DNA of 64,000 nucleotides, taken from assembly GCA_030272585.1 (NCBI GenBank), contig BSYQ01000011.1, forward strand, positions 2,728,001 to 2,792,000, in the 5' to 3' direction. How positions within the stretch are numbered: the stretch's first letter is position 1; each line of letters opens with the position of its first letter. The stretch is from Bryopsis sp. KO-2023. Taxonomy: Eukaryota; Chlorophyta; Ulvophyceae; Bryopsidales; Bryopsidaceae. Below are positions 28,988 to 39,007 of the stretch, one piece after another. Below the pieces are notes generated by a model. That model had not been told where the DNA came from and searched no databases. It worked only from the letters and a program-made list of their open reading frames with translations. The position numbers and the translations under genes are program-made.

Positions 28988-31900
28988 CTAAAGAGGTTGT
29001 TTCCGCCGCCTTGTCCGCCTTTCTTCCCGCTTAGAGCGGATTTCCTCTTTGGTCGGCAAGCGCGTGCGGTTTCTGAGATACTCTGCCAAGATATCGCTGG
29101 CATTGGCCAGGTGGGCTTCTGGCTCCCAGGTGGCTTCCATCAAATCATAGCCCTTCCACAGAATCAAGTACTCCCGACGGTTGGGTGTGCCTCGATCCCG
29201 CAGAATACGCTCGACCTCATATTCAATGGCGCCATCCACCAACTCCCCTTCGGGAGGTTCCACCTCCCGCTCATCATCTTCTGACAAGCGGTTGTATGCC
29301 TTCAGCTTGGAGACATGGAAGGTAGAATGAATAGTCCAATGGGGTGGTAGTTGTAGGCGATAAGCGACTGTGGATATCGCTTTGTCCACTTTGAATGGCC
29401 CGACAAACCTCCGGCGGATTTTTGGTGGGATCTTTTGCAAGGATTGCAGCGGAATAAATGTACTCCGCACCAAAACTTCATCCCCTTCTTTGAAGATTAC
29501 TTCCCGCCGCCGTTTGTTCGCTTGGACACACATCCGCTCTTGTGCGGTTGCATACTGCTGCTTTGCCTGCTGCAGTTGCTCGTCCATTCGTTTCACCATT
29601 TCGGTTGCCATTTCGGACTCTTCTTTCGCCGTTAACTTTTTCTGCACGGTAATTTGTCCCATATGCTGCCCATACAACAAGTGTGCTGGGGCATAGCCGG
29701 TTGACACATTGCGGGAGTTGTTGGCAGCAAATTCCGCTGTCGCCAAGAAATCAACCCAGCGGTCTGGATACCGCTCCACATAAGGCCGCAAAAAGTCTTC
29801 CAACACCCGAATAGTAACCTCTGACTGCCCATCTGTTTGTGGGTGGTAGGCTGTGCTCATTCGGAGTTGGGTTCCCAGAAGTGAAAATAACGACCGCCAG
29901 AAGGAACTTGTGAATCTGGGGTCTCGATCGGAAATTATCACTTTGGGGAGGCCGTAGTGTTTGTATATTTTGTCCACAAACAACTTAGCATATTCCGGGG
30001 CGGTTATTTCCTTGGTGCAGGGTGCAAAGCGAACGTATTTGGTTAACCGATCAACAAATACCGCGATGGCGGTGAACCCACGTGACTTTGGTAAATCAGT
30101 CACGAGGTCAGTGGTGATCTGTTCCCACTTTGTTGTCGGTATTGGGAGTGGATGCAGAAGCCCTTTCTGCTTCGTCGTATCAGCTTTTGTCCGCTGACAG
30201 ACAGGACATGTCCGCACGTATGCTTGGACATCCTTTCCAACTCCTTTCCACCAGTAGTATCGCTGTAGCACATCCGATGTCCGGGCGGCACCTGCGTGTC
30301 CAGCACTCGGAACATCATGGAACTCCCCCATAACCTTTTTCCGGTATCCATTTGGAACCACTAGTACTTTGTCTGAGGTGGGAGTTGCTTGATAATACAA
30401 CCAGCCATCCTCGAACGAAAGTTTCGTGGGTTTACCCTCTTGGATTTTCGCGACTTCCGCTTGCAGTTTTGGATCTGCTGCAATAGCGGTCTTCCATGCA
30501 TCCGCTTCATCCACCACCCAGGCGGACAAAGCATGAATTTGATCCTGTGAATCAGGAAGGCTTCGGGATAACGCATCCGCCAGTACATTGGCTTTACCAG
30601 GCACATAGACGATTTTTGGATCTATGGAATCAAAATACCCTGACGTATACCATCGGGATTGTGTCCGCGACATTTTAGCTTGGGTCATGAAGTGGGTTAT
30701 CGGCTGATGGTCTGTCAGAACCGTAACCTCCCCAGGCGCTCCTTCGAGGTAATGTCGCCATTGGCTGAGCGCATATGCTACAGCCCCCAGCTCCCGCTCA
30801 TATGCGGAATATCGTGTCTCAGCTGGTTTTAATCGTCTTGAAAGGTAGGCTATTGGCTGTAGCCCCTTTCCATGGTCCTGACACAGAACTGCTCCATATG
30901 CAGTTCCTGATGCGTCCGTTATTACGGTGTACCTAAGAAGCGGATCGGGTAGGAGAAGTATGGGGGTGCGGGTGATCTTTTGCTTGAGTTTGCTGAAGGC
31001 TTCACGCTGAATAGGCCCCCATGTCCACACATGATTCTTTTTGATCAGATCATGTAGGGGTCCTGCAATCCGCGCAAACTCTGGTATAAACTTACGATAG
31101 TAAGATACCATGCCCAGAAAACTTCGCACATCCCCAACTGAGCTCAACTCCTTCCATTCTTGAATAGCCCGCACTTTATCACTCATTGGTTGCAGGCCTT
31201 TCCCTGACAAATGATATCCCAGATAATCGGTCTCGCTGACCCCCACTTCACACTTGCTCGCTTTCGCGTAGAGCTTGTGTTTGTGTAACCGCTCGAATAC
31301 CTGTTTCAAATGATCGACATGTTCTTCCACTGAATTGGAAAACACCAGAATGTCGTCAATGAAAACAACCACAAAGTGGTCCAAAAACTCCCCCAACAAA
31401 TCCTGCACCATAGTTTGAAACTGGGCCGGACAGTTGGACATTCCGAAGGGACAAACGAGGAACTCGAAATGCCCGTATCGTGTGCGGAATGCAGTTTTTG
31501 GGGTATCCTTTGGCCGGACTGGAAATTGCCAGTAGCCCGAGCGGAGGTCGATCTTGGTGTAGATCTTTGCTTTAGCGAGCCGGTCCATTAACTCTTCGGG
31601 GAGCGGAAGTGGATAGCGGTTTTTGATGGTGTAGTGGTTGATCCATCTGTAATCAACACACATCCGCAATCCGCCGTCTTTCTTAGGGACAAAGAGTATG
31701 GGGGCTCCCCAGGGACTCTCTGACGGCCTAATCTTCCGTTGCTCGAGGAGATAATCCACTTGTGTCCGAACTTCATCCAATTCAGCCGGAGAAAGTTTGT
31801 ACAGGGGACGGTGGATTGGGCTCATACTCTCATCCTCAAGGTCGATCCTAAATTCATGACCCTTGCGGACGGGAGGTATGCCAGGTGGGAGATCTTTTGG

Positions 31901-33097
31901 AAAAATGTGGCTATATTCCTCCACCACAGAGCGGATATCCGGGTGCATCTGATCATGCAGCAACTTCGGTACCTCCGTCTCTTGTGGTGTGTTGGTGCCC
32001 GCTGAAGTTTGAAGGCTATCAACGGTTACCCCCTCATACGGATATTGCATCAAGTGATTGCTATCCGTGGGGTCAGATTCACGCACCACCACCAAGTAAG
32101 CCAAACTATCTGTGGCTTCAGTTTGCTTCTTGATGTAGCGGAATATCTTCTTGTGGGTGATGAGAGGTGTGGTTTCATTCGCAAGTTGAAGATAATCAGT
32201 CGGTCTTTCTTTTACCGGTACTGTTATCCAACCTTGACCTTGGCGAATGTTGATAGTTCCCTGTGCAAAGTCTATGGACGGGTTATTGGCGATCAGCCAC
32301 GGTAACCCTAACACGATGTCATACGTGAGATGAGGAAAAACATCCGCAGAAAACTGGGTTTTGTATCCGCCCAACTGCATGTTGATGTTTCCGCATCGTT
32401 TGTCCACATTGCAAACAGATCCGTTGGCTAATGAAACGGTCTTATTACACGAGGAGAACTCTAACCCCAAACGATCCACAAGTTTCTGCGCTACATAATT
32501 TTCCGTAGCTCCACAGTCCAAATAAGCGGAGATTGAAACTCCCCCTATCCGCCCCTTAAGCTCATACCCCATGAACTTAAGGTGGTGATTATTTACCAGC
32601 GGGTTAAAACTGTCTTGAAGGTAATCCCCACCTTCAACCCCTGGTTGTTTCTTTCTGTCCGGTGCCTCCCTTGCATCGGCGTCAGACGGAACCCTTGGGC
32701 TGGTCCGGTCTAAACTTTTTACACTTCCTTCCGAAGCCTGTTTCTCTCCACAAGGCGGGACAGATTCCAGGTTGCTATCTCCGGAGGAACTTCCAGAGTC
32801 TTCATGTACTGAACCAACACTTTCCGCCAACTCTCTGCCGGAAGTGCTTAGGATGACCGTACTTGAATCATCCATCCGCTCTTTGTCACCAAGTTTTGTA
32901 CTCATCAGCGGATTTTCAGCCCTCTGGGCGGGATTTCTTTTTGACTCTTTCTCGGTCTTTTTATTCCCCTCTCGTTCTCTTGCTCGTGACTCCCGGAGCT
33001 TCTGACGTCTGCGATGTCTATATCTTCGGCGTCTGGCTCTTTTTCTTCTGGCCGCATGGAGTGAAGTCTCCTCTATGCGGCGTGATCTTTTAGCCAT
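28988..33097 (-). CDS. Element 3 pol
   Basis: 1,369 codons, overlapping the end of gag by about 25 nt in the -1 frame. It opens with MAKRSRRIEE and an Arg-rich patch (RKRARRRRYRHRRRQK). Then: aspartic protease (AYLDCGATENYV, IVLGLPWL), RT (FVVVFIDDILVFS), RNase H (VITDASGTAYGAVL), integrase HHCC (CPVCQRTK) and DDE (DRDPRFTSSFW, STAYHPQTDGQSEV), and a chromodomain (EYLILWKGYDLMEATWEP). It looks whole. Confidence 0.95.
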   Translation of the reverse strand: MAKRSRRIEETSLHAARRKRARRRRYRHRRRQKLRESRAREREGNKKTEKESKRNPAQRAENPLMSTKLGDKERMDDSSTVILSTSGRELAESVGSVHEDSGSSSGDSNLESVPPCGEKQASEGSVKSLDRTSPRVPSDADAREAPDRKKQPGVEGGDYLQDSFNPLVNNHHLKFMGYELKGRIGGVSISAYLDCGATENYVAQKLVDRLGLEFSSCNKTVSLANGSVCNVDKRCGNINMQLGGYKTQFSADVFPHLTYDIVLGLPWLIANNPSIDFAQGTINIRQGQGWITVPVKERPTDYLQLANETTPLITHKKIFRYIKKQTEATDSLAYLVVVRESDPTDSNHLMQYPYEGVTVDSLQTSAGTNTPQETEVPKLLHDQMHPDIRSVVEEYSHIFPKDLPPGIPPVRKGHEFRIDLEDESMSPIHRPLYKLSPAELDEVRTQVDYLLEQRKIRPSESPWGAPILFVPKKDGGLRMCVDYRWINHYTIKNRYPLPLPEELMDRLAKAKIYTKIDLRSGYWQFPVRPKDTPKTAFRTRYGHFEFLVCPFGMSNCPAQFQTMVQDLLGEFLDHFVVVFIDDILVFSNSVEEHVDHLKQVFERLHKHKLYAKASKCEVGVSETDYLGYHLSGKGLQPMSDKVRAIQEWKELSSVGDVRSFLGMVSYYRKFIPEFARIAGPLHDLIKKNHVWTWGPIQREAFSKLKQKITRTPILLLPDPLLRYTVITDASGTAYGAVLCQDHGKGLQPIAYLSRRLKPAETRYSAYERELGAVAYALSQWRHYLEGAPGEVTVLTDHQPITHFMTQAKMSRTQSRWYTSGYFDSIDPKIVYVPGKANVLADALSRSLPDSQDQIHALSAWVVDEADAWKTAIAADPKLQAEVAKIQEGKPTKLSFEDGWLYYQATPTSDKVLVVPNGYRKKVMGEFHDVPSAGHAGAARTSDVLQRYYWWKGVGKDVQAYVRTCPVCQRTKADTTKQKGLLHPLPIPTTKWEQITTDLVTDLPKSRGFTAIAVFVDRLTKYVRFAPCTKEITAPEYAKLFVDKIYKHYGLPKVIISDRDPRFTSSFWRSLFSLLGTQLRMSTAYHPQTDGQSEVTIRVLEDFLRPYVERYPDRWVDFLATAEFAANNSRNVSTGYAPAHLLYGQHMGQITVQKKLTAKEESEMATEMVKRMDEQLQQAKQQYATAQERMCVQANKRRREVIFKEGDEVLVRSTFIPLQSLQKIPPKIRRRFVGPFKVDKAISTVAYRLQLPPHWTIHSTFHVSKLKAYNRLSEDDEREVEPPEGELVDGAIEYEVERILRDRGTPNRREYLILWKGYDLMEATWEPEAHLANASDILAEYLRNRTRLPTKEEIRSKREERRTRRRKQPL

Positions 33098-36039
33098 TTT
33101 TGAAAAGTTGGGCCTTTAGGACATTTTCCAAAGCCATGACCCACTTCACCGCAGATGTAACATGCGCCTCCGCCTCTAGCTCCGCCTTGTTGCTGCCTTC
33201 CGCCACCACCTCGATTTCGTCCGCCACCTCGTCTTCCGCCTCTTCCGCGGCCACGGCCGCCGCCACCTCTGTTGCCTCCGCCCATTTGTTGATTTTGATC
33301 TTGGGGTGGAGGTGGTGGTTGCGGTTGCTGACCTTGCATTTGCTGGTTCTGATCAGCTTTGGGCTTGTTTTTCCAATTCCAGTTCCATCGCCCTCGTCCG
33401 CGACCACGTCCGCGGTTGTTTTGAGATTGGCCACCCAACGAATCGATTCTTTCGGCAGTGACTATCGCCGCTTCCACTCCTTCTGTCACCATTGTAACAA
33501 CTTGATGTCGGATCTGGGGCCGTAATCCGTCAACAAACGTCAAGTACTGCTCCTCCTCCGTCATATTCGGAATTCTGAGTATGAGATCCCGAAATGCGTT
33601 AATGTAGGAACGAACAGTCCCCGTTTGTTGAAGTTTCCGCAGCTTCCTACGCGAAACATCGGACATTCTTGTTGGTTCGAAAGCAATAGCTAACTCTTCC
33701 ACAAGTTGTACCCAGTCCTGGAACATCGGACGAACTCCTTCCCGAATCCGCATCTCTTGCATATTCCGCCATGTGGCGGCTGAACCAGAGAGATTTGTGC
33801 GGAATACTTTAAGCCAAACAGACTCATCCAAATCATAAACTTTACAGAAGTTGGTGAGTTCTGCCTGCCAATCCCGAATCCAGCGATCGCCAGCGCCAGT
33901 ATACGGTTTCGGCATCGGGAATTTGACCGCATTTGGAATGTGAAGCAAACGATTTTCTGGACGTGCATAGCCCATAAAATCGGGGCCCCCGCCTGGGGGA
34001 CCAGGAGGTCCGCCTCCTCCGCCACCTCCACCACCACCATCTCCAGGACCGCCTCCTGGGTTCCTAGATGGTCCTTCTCTTCCTCCACCAATATGTGGTC
34101 CAGGTGCAGACCCACGGCCACTTCTGTCCGATGGGCCTCCGCCACTTCCATCACCGGAACCATCATCATCTCCACCTCCGCCTCCTCCGCCTCCTCCGCC
34201 TGCGCGTTGAGGAATACGCGGATAGGATCCCCATCCAACATAGGGGTTTCCGGATGATGGAGCTCCGTATACATTCACGGAGTGACCTAAGATAGAAGGC
34301 CGAATGTATGATGCTCCCATGGCATAATAGCCGGGTGGTGAAATCATTGATGGATGTGATAACACTGGCTGAGAAACTGGTGGTGGCATGGGTAATGTTC
34401 TAGGTGGCTCGGGTGACGTGGTTGTTGGCGTTGTCAGCGGAACAGTTTGTACCACGGGAGAAGCCTGCGTACGCTGTGGCGGTTGTACTTGCTGTAATAC
34501 CGCTGGTGGTCTTGTATTTGGTGTTTGTCCAAACACAGCGCTAGGCCTCACGATCGGCCTAGGTACATTTCCCTGTCCGCTGATTGCACTGCCTCGCCCC
34601 ACTCCAGGAATAATGACTGGGGGTGATGCAGGTCGGGTAATCGGTCTATTTGCCCGCGGGAATACTGGTGGTATTGGCGGGAAACCTACGGAATCCGGGG
34701 CAAAGCCGGATGAGGTTTGGGGAGGTTGCCCAAATGAAACTTGTACTTCGGACAACCTTGGTGGTTGTGCCACCGTTCTGATTCCCGCTCCCGCCATAGC
34801 AGCCACAAGAGGTGTTTGTTGAGCAGCGGATGCCATTTGTGTGGCAACTGCTGCAGCATCTTTCTTCCGCCAAAACTCAAAGTTCGACGTGAACTTTGTG
34901 TCCGCTACATCCTCAAACACCTTCTTTAGCTCTTGCGCTGTTTCCGGATCTTGTAGCATTTCTTGTAACATTTCCCGCGGCTCCCTGCTCCTTGTTGAGC
35001 TTCTCGATCTGCTTCTCCTTGAAGACCGACTCTGACTTCTTTTCAACTCCTCCATTTCCATTTGTAATCTAGCCGCTGCTTCTTTCGCAGCCGCTGCCTC
35101 CTTTAACAAATAGGCTACTTCCGCATGATGCTGTGTTTGAAAACTTTCCGCTCTGTCGTTAGTCGCTTCGAGATCATGCTTAACACGAATGAGTTCTTTG
35201 AACTGTTTACTCTGACCCGCGTCCACTAGTGCTTGGGTCTCTCTCAGTTCTTGTTGAACCGTATCCAACCCCCAAAGGGCGTCGGCATGTTGCCGGTCAA
35301 ACTCTTCTTCGAGTTTCCTTCTTTGCTCATCCGTGTCTGCTACTTGTTCAGCCAATATCCGCTGAGCCTCTTTGGCTTCGTCCACCTCTTTCTGGGCGAC
35401 ATCACGGATATTCGCCAAGCCAGCTTCCATTTGGCTGAGCCTCCCCTTGGCTGCAGCATCCAGATCTTGTATCCGCTCATCCAACCTTTCACTGAGCTGT
35501 CCTTCGATCTGGTGATGGCGGGACTGTAGAGTAGAGTCCAACACATCATGTACTTGGGAAGCCATGCTTGAACAAGCTCCCTCCATCCGACTATCAAGGT
35601 GCTCGGCGACCTGGGCTGTCCGCTGGGCAGCCTCATCGGACAATTGGCTGTATAACCGCTCTTGCGATTCATGGAGATCGCGCTCCCGCAGGCCGTCATT
35701 GTGCACGTGCAAGGTCTGGTTATGCACGTTCACTTGGCTCTGTTGCAGGTGCTGCGTTTGTTGATTGATGAAGACTCCCGGCTCTTCCTCCATCTCCTCA
35801 TCAAACTCCGGGCCAATGTCCGCTTCCTCATCGCCTGCTTCCTCCACCATGTCCGGGTGCGCGGGGATACCGTATGCCTGTAATGGCCGGTCCATCTCTG
35901 CCTGTATTGGCAGTCCGACAGCAGGTAATTCCTGGGCGACGATCAGCGGATATAGCGGCGGGCCATCTGGGGCGTCGCGCTCTTGCTGATTGTCTTCGAT
36001 ACCGTATTCCAGGTATAGCTGCTCGTCGTTTCCGCTCAT
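33073..36039 (-). CDS. Element 3 gag
   Basis: 988 codons from an ATG at 36,037-36,039 (MSGNDEQ...). Acidic start, then an H/Q/V-rich strand-like motif (QVNVHNQTLHVHNDGL), a long coiled coil (about 110-350) with an SR-rich patch (SRSSRRSRSRSSTRSR), Pro-rich linker, Gly/Asp/Pro runs, capsid segment, RG-rich basic tail and a zinc knuckle (CYICGEVGHGFGKC). The order is the same as in elements 2 and 4. Confidence 0.92.
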   Translation of the reverse strand: MSGNDEQLYLEYGIEDNQQERDAPDGPPLYPLIVAQELPAVGLPIQAEMDRPLQAYGIPAHPDMVEEAGDEEADIGPEFDEEMEEEPGVFINQQTQHLQQSQVNVHNQTLHVHNDGLRERDLHESQERLYSQLSDEAAQRTAQVAEHLDSRMEGACSSMASQVHDVLDSTLQSRHHQIEGQLSERLDERIQDLDAAAKGRLSQMEAGLANIRDVAQKEVDEAKEAQRILAEQVADTDEQRRKLEEEFDRQHADALWGLDTVQQELRETQALVDAGQSKQFKELIRVKHDLEATNDRAESFQTQHHAEVAYLLKEAAAAKEAAARLQMEMEELKRSQSRSSRRSRSRSSTRSREPREMLQEMLQDPETAQELKKVFEDVADTKFTSNFEFWRKKDAAAVATQMASAAQQTPLVAAMAGAGIRTVAQPPRLSEVQVSFGQPPQTSSGFAPDSVGFPPIPPVFPRANRPITRPASPPVIIPGVGRGSAISGQGNVPRPIVRPSAVFGQTPNTRPPAVLQQVQPPQRTQASPVVQTVPLTTPTTTSPEPPRTLPMPPPVSQPVLSHPSMISPPGYYAMGASYIRPSILGHSVNVYGAPSSGNPYVGWGSYPRIPQRAGGGGGGGGGGDDDGSGDGSGGGPSDRSGRGSAPGPHIGGGREGPSRNPGGGPGDGGGGGGGGGGPPGPPGGGPDFMGYARPENRLLHIPNAVKFPMPKPYTGAGDRWIRDWQAELTNFCKVYDLDESVWLKVFRTNLSGSAATWRNMQEMRIREGVRPMFQDWVQLVEELAIAFEPTRMSDVSRRKLRKLQQTGTVRSYINAFRDLILRIPNMTEEEQYLTFVDGLRPQIRHQVVTMVTEGVEAAIVTAERIDSLGGQSQNNRGRGRGRGRWNWNWKNKPKADQNQQMQGQQPQPPPPPQDQNQQMGGGNRGGGGRGRGRGGRRGGGRNRGGGGRQQQGGARGGGACYICGEVGHGFGKCPKGPTFQKWLKDHAA
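33088..33094 (-). promoter_or_regulatory. Candidate -1 frameshift heptamer (element 3)
   Basis: GCTAAAA in the element's sense (gag reads ..G CTA AAA) stands at the same place as GTTAAAC in elements 2 and 4, in the last codons of gag. It fits the classic X-XXY-YYZ pattern less well. Confidence 0.45.
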
Positions 36040-36527
36040 GGTGGATGTCTTGATTCGTCGGCGGTAGAATCACGTGTCCGTTTGGTGGATTCCGTTGGCG
36101 GATAATCCACGTGACTAATTGGTCACTCTTTGTCAGCGGTTTCTGGCAGCGGTTTCTGGCACGTAATTTCTGGCGGAAACGTATTCGTCCGCAGAAACGT
36201 CCGCTGACAGACTCGTTTTGTCCGCTCTGCGGTAACCGCGTGCAGTGTCGACAACTCTCCGACAAACGGAAGTACTACTACGCCGTGCTGTGGTCGTAGC
36301 GTCCAAGGATCTATAGATCCTGTGATTTTGGGAGGGATGATCGAGCGCAGCAGCGTGCGTTCTCTTTCGTCCAGCGTTTGGTTGGTGCGCAGCAACACGA
36401 AGTAGGTTCCAGACACGAGGGGAAACCTTCTTCGACCTAGCCGACCCTGATCTTTTGCACCTCGACTGCAAAATCTCCTGTCGATCTCTTCCACTAAGTA
36501 GACTCGACTTGCAGGTAGGGTGCTTCG

Positions 36528-36539
36528 GCTCCGAAACCA
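36528..36539 (-). promoter_or_regulatory. Element 3 primer-binding site
   Basis: TGGTTTCGGAGC on the minus strand, 2 nt inside the 5' LTR, identical to the sites of elements 2 and 4. Confidence 0.82.
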
Positions 36540-36541
36540 GT

Positions 36542-36742
36542 TGTTAGGTCCCTGTAGGTTTTAGTGAAGTCGTTGCTGAGACTGGGGTCACACACACTCA
36601 AACCAGAGAATTATTTTTCAAAGTGTTCTCTCTGAACTTAACCCCCTAGAACCCGTACTAACCCGTACTACACACTCGTACTGCAAAATGAGTGCGATCA
36701 ACGTATCAACTACACTGCAAAATGAGTGCGATCAACGTATCA
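36542..36742 (-). repeat. Element 3 5' LTR
   Basis: 201 bp, matching the other LTR except for one C/T difference that I could find. Confidence 0.95.
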
Positions 36743-36747
36743 TCGGG

Positions 36748-37045
36748 GGTCACTTTGTACGTCATCCACATGACGTTACTGCAACGCCATTACGTTGTTG
36801 TAACGAACATCGTTACTCGAACCGTCTAGGGCGGTACAACAACGCCAGTAACACGTTGCAACAACGACCCTTGAACGGGTGCCGGTCATTGGCGACAACG
36901 TATTGTACCAACCCAGTACCGATGTTGTACCGTAACGTGAAAATATCCAATACCGTACCGTACCGTAACGACCCCTTACGGTACGGTACGACACGTTACG
37001 TACCGTACCGTACCGTAAGGGGTCGTTACGGTACAGCCAAGCTCT
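36748..37045. mobile_element. AACAACG/GTTACGG-rich repeat, right part
   Basis: Continues the repeat interrupted by element 3. The words shift from GTTGTAACG/ACAACG to CGTACCGTAACG and end in palindromic GTACCGTAC-type strings. It meets the second family A LINE at about 37,046, which may have truncated it. Confidence 0.55.
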
Positions 37046-38527
37046 GGGCGCAGGTCAGCCACATTGTTTTGGGCTTGGCGATCATTGTGGCGCTCATCTT
37101 TGCGGACGACACGCTGGTGCCGTGCTCGTCGGTGGAGGATGTCTCGGCTGTTGGCGACGTGCTGGGGCAGTATGAGCGCGACTGGGGAGTGAAGACGAAT
37201 CTGGAGAAGACGGAAGGGATGGTAGTGAATGCACGGGGGCTCTCGACTGTGTCTCTCAACGGAGTGGATGTGGAGTTGCAATCTACGATGAAATATCTGG
37301 GCGTTTTGTTCAAGGATGGTCCAGGTAACGTGAACGTGTTTGGGGTTCATATCGACAGAACTCTGCAAAACGGACCGGCGGCGGTGGGGCGTTTGTTGGC
37401 TTGATCCGGGGATCTGGGGCTTCGCGATCCGAAGACGCTTCTGGCTTTGTTTCGCATGTATGTTTTGGGGAAGGTTCAGTATGCGGCGCCGGTGTGGTGC
37501 TTTTTCTTGACTCGGGCGCACAAGGATGCGTTCAACGGTTTGCAGGTTCGTTTTCTGAAGCGGGTGTTGCGGCTGCCCGTGCGGACTCTTCGGAACGTTG
37601 TGTATTTGGAGATGGGCGCTCTGCCGATCCTTTACTATTTCAACAAGAACGCGGTGCGGTTCTGGAATCGTATGATGACTCTTCCTGTGGACCATCCTTC
37701 TAGCGACCGATTCTTGTGTTTGGTTTTATGTTTTGACGTTTGGGCTCTTTCTTGCGTTTCGATTGGGGATTTCTGGTTTCAGAGATGTTGGAACTTTTTT
37801 GTTTTAGGAGATTTTGTTCATTTAGGAGTTGATTACATTCAGAGGCTTTTGCCTTGCTTCGAACGTTGGGACACGATTCACTCATGTATGTCGTTGCAAC
37901 AGGGCGGTTTGCCCTACGCAACTTGTAATCCTTGTTTCCTTGTTTCCTCGCCAGTTGATCGTTTGGCTTCGATCGGAGGCCACGGTCTCTCAGCGCTCTT
38001 GGTGGGTACTGTTCAAGGACATGGTGTGTCGATTCGCTCCTGGATTCGATGGTTCTGCTGAGGTGGACCTTGCGTCGTGGACCGCGGCGTATAAGGCGGA
38101 CATCGTGGCTCGTCTTCGTTCGGGACATCCTCGTATCGTGGCGTTTTACAACGTGTTTAAGCCGGTGTTTGGATACTCGAGAGCGCTGTCTTCTTTCGAA
38201 GACATCGGGCTGCGGACGGTGTGGGTGCGTTTTTGTGCGCGTTTGCATGGTTTGGAGATCGATGTGGCGGATCTGCAACGGAGGGACGTGCCTTTGCACG
38301 AGCGTTTCTGTCCTTATTGTTTGTCGCAAGGCAACAGAACGGCTGAGAACGAGCGGCATGTTCTTTTCTTTTGTCCGTTGTATTCTGGTTTGCGTGCGGG
38401 ATCGGTGGTGGCTGAATCGGGGTGTTCGTTGCATCGTTTATTCAATTTTCCGGGTCAGTATCGGGTGGCCGTTTACCTTCGTCGGGCGTTGGATTTTCGC
38501 TCTCAGTGGCTTGAGGCTCAGCCGTGA
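37046..38527 (+). pseudogene. LINE A ORF remnant, copy 2
   Basis: Encodes part of the RT palm (LIFADDTLVPCSS), thumb (MKYLGVLFKDG), connection and C-terminal C-x2-C-x12-H-x4-C knuckle (CPYC...H-VLFF-C). It is 5'-truncated, has a premature TGA at 37,402 and a 246-bp insertion at 37,704-37,949 with a few target bases lost. It cannot make a protein. Confidence 0.85.
37704..37949 (+). mobile_element. LINE family B 3' end in LINE A copy 2
   Basis: About 246 bp of LINE B 3' UTR, ending in the terminal hairpin (about 37,890-37,919) and CCTTGTTT tail units. It replaces a few bases of the LINE A frame (compare the sequence near 1290-1310) and has no clear target duplication. Confidence 0.85.
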
Positions 38528-38528
38528 C

Positions 38529-39007
38529 CAGTCATGGGCTGCACAGGACAGACCCCTGTCCTGTGCATCGCACAGGACAGGGTTCTGTGCGGGTTCTGTG
38601 CACCCTGTGCTGTCCTGTCCTGTTTTTCAAAAATCCAGGACAGACGTGCACAGGGTCAGATCTGTGCTGCACAGGCGCACAGACTGCACAGCACAGCACA
38701 GAATCTGCACAGACTCTGCACAGACTCTGCACAGACTCTGCACAGACTCTGCACAGACTCTGCACAGACTCTGCACAGACTCTGCACAGAATTTGCACAG
38801 ACTCTGCACAGACTCTGCACAGAATTTGCACAGACTCTGCACAGAACTGCACAGACTCTGCACAGAAACTGCACAGACCCTGCACAGACCCGGTCTGTGC
38901 TGTGCTGTGCAGGTCTGTGCACCTGTGCAGCACAGGTCCAACCCTGTGCACAGAACAGACAGTCTGTTCTGTCCTGTCCTTTGCACAGGGGTCTCAGCCC
39001 ATGTCTG
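38529..39007. mobile_element. hAT-type MITE, GCACAG-rich
   Basis: 479 bp with imperfect inverted ends CAGTCATGGGCTG and CAGCCCATGTCTG, flanked by exact copies of GCCGTGAC (38,521-38,528 and 39,008-39,015). LINE A copy 1 has this 8-mer once at the same place, which proves the insertion. The interior is nearly all CACAG/CTGTG words, including about ten tandem 11-bp units CTGCACAGACT (about 38,704-38,870), with inverted CTGTCCTGTGC / GCACAGGACAG blocks near each end. It has no tRNA-like core. Open frames across it in every phase are an effect of the repeat. Confidence 0.94.

Larger units (their letters stand above)
26415..36742 (-). mobile_element. Ty3/gypsy chromovirus, element 3 (looks whole, very young)
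   Basis: 10.3 kb on the minus strand with 201-bp LTRs (26,415-26,615 and 36,542-36,742) that differ at only one position I could see, and a 5-bp target duplication TCGGG (26,410-26,414 and 36,743-36,747). Order in its own direction: LTR, primer site, ~500-bp leader, gag, pol (-1 frame), ~320-bp spacer, third ORF, pyrimidine tract, hairpin, G15 run, LTR. All frames are open. Confidence 0.96.
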
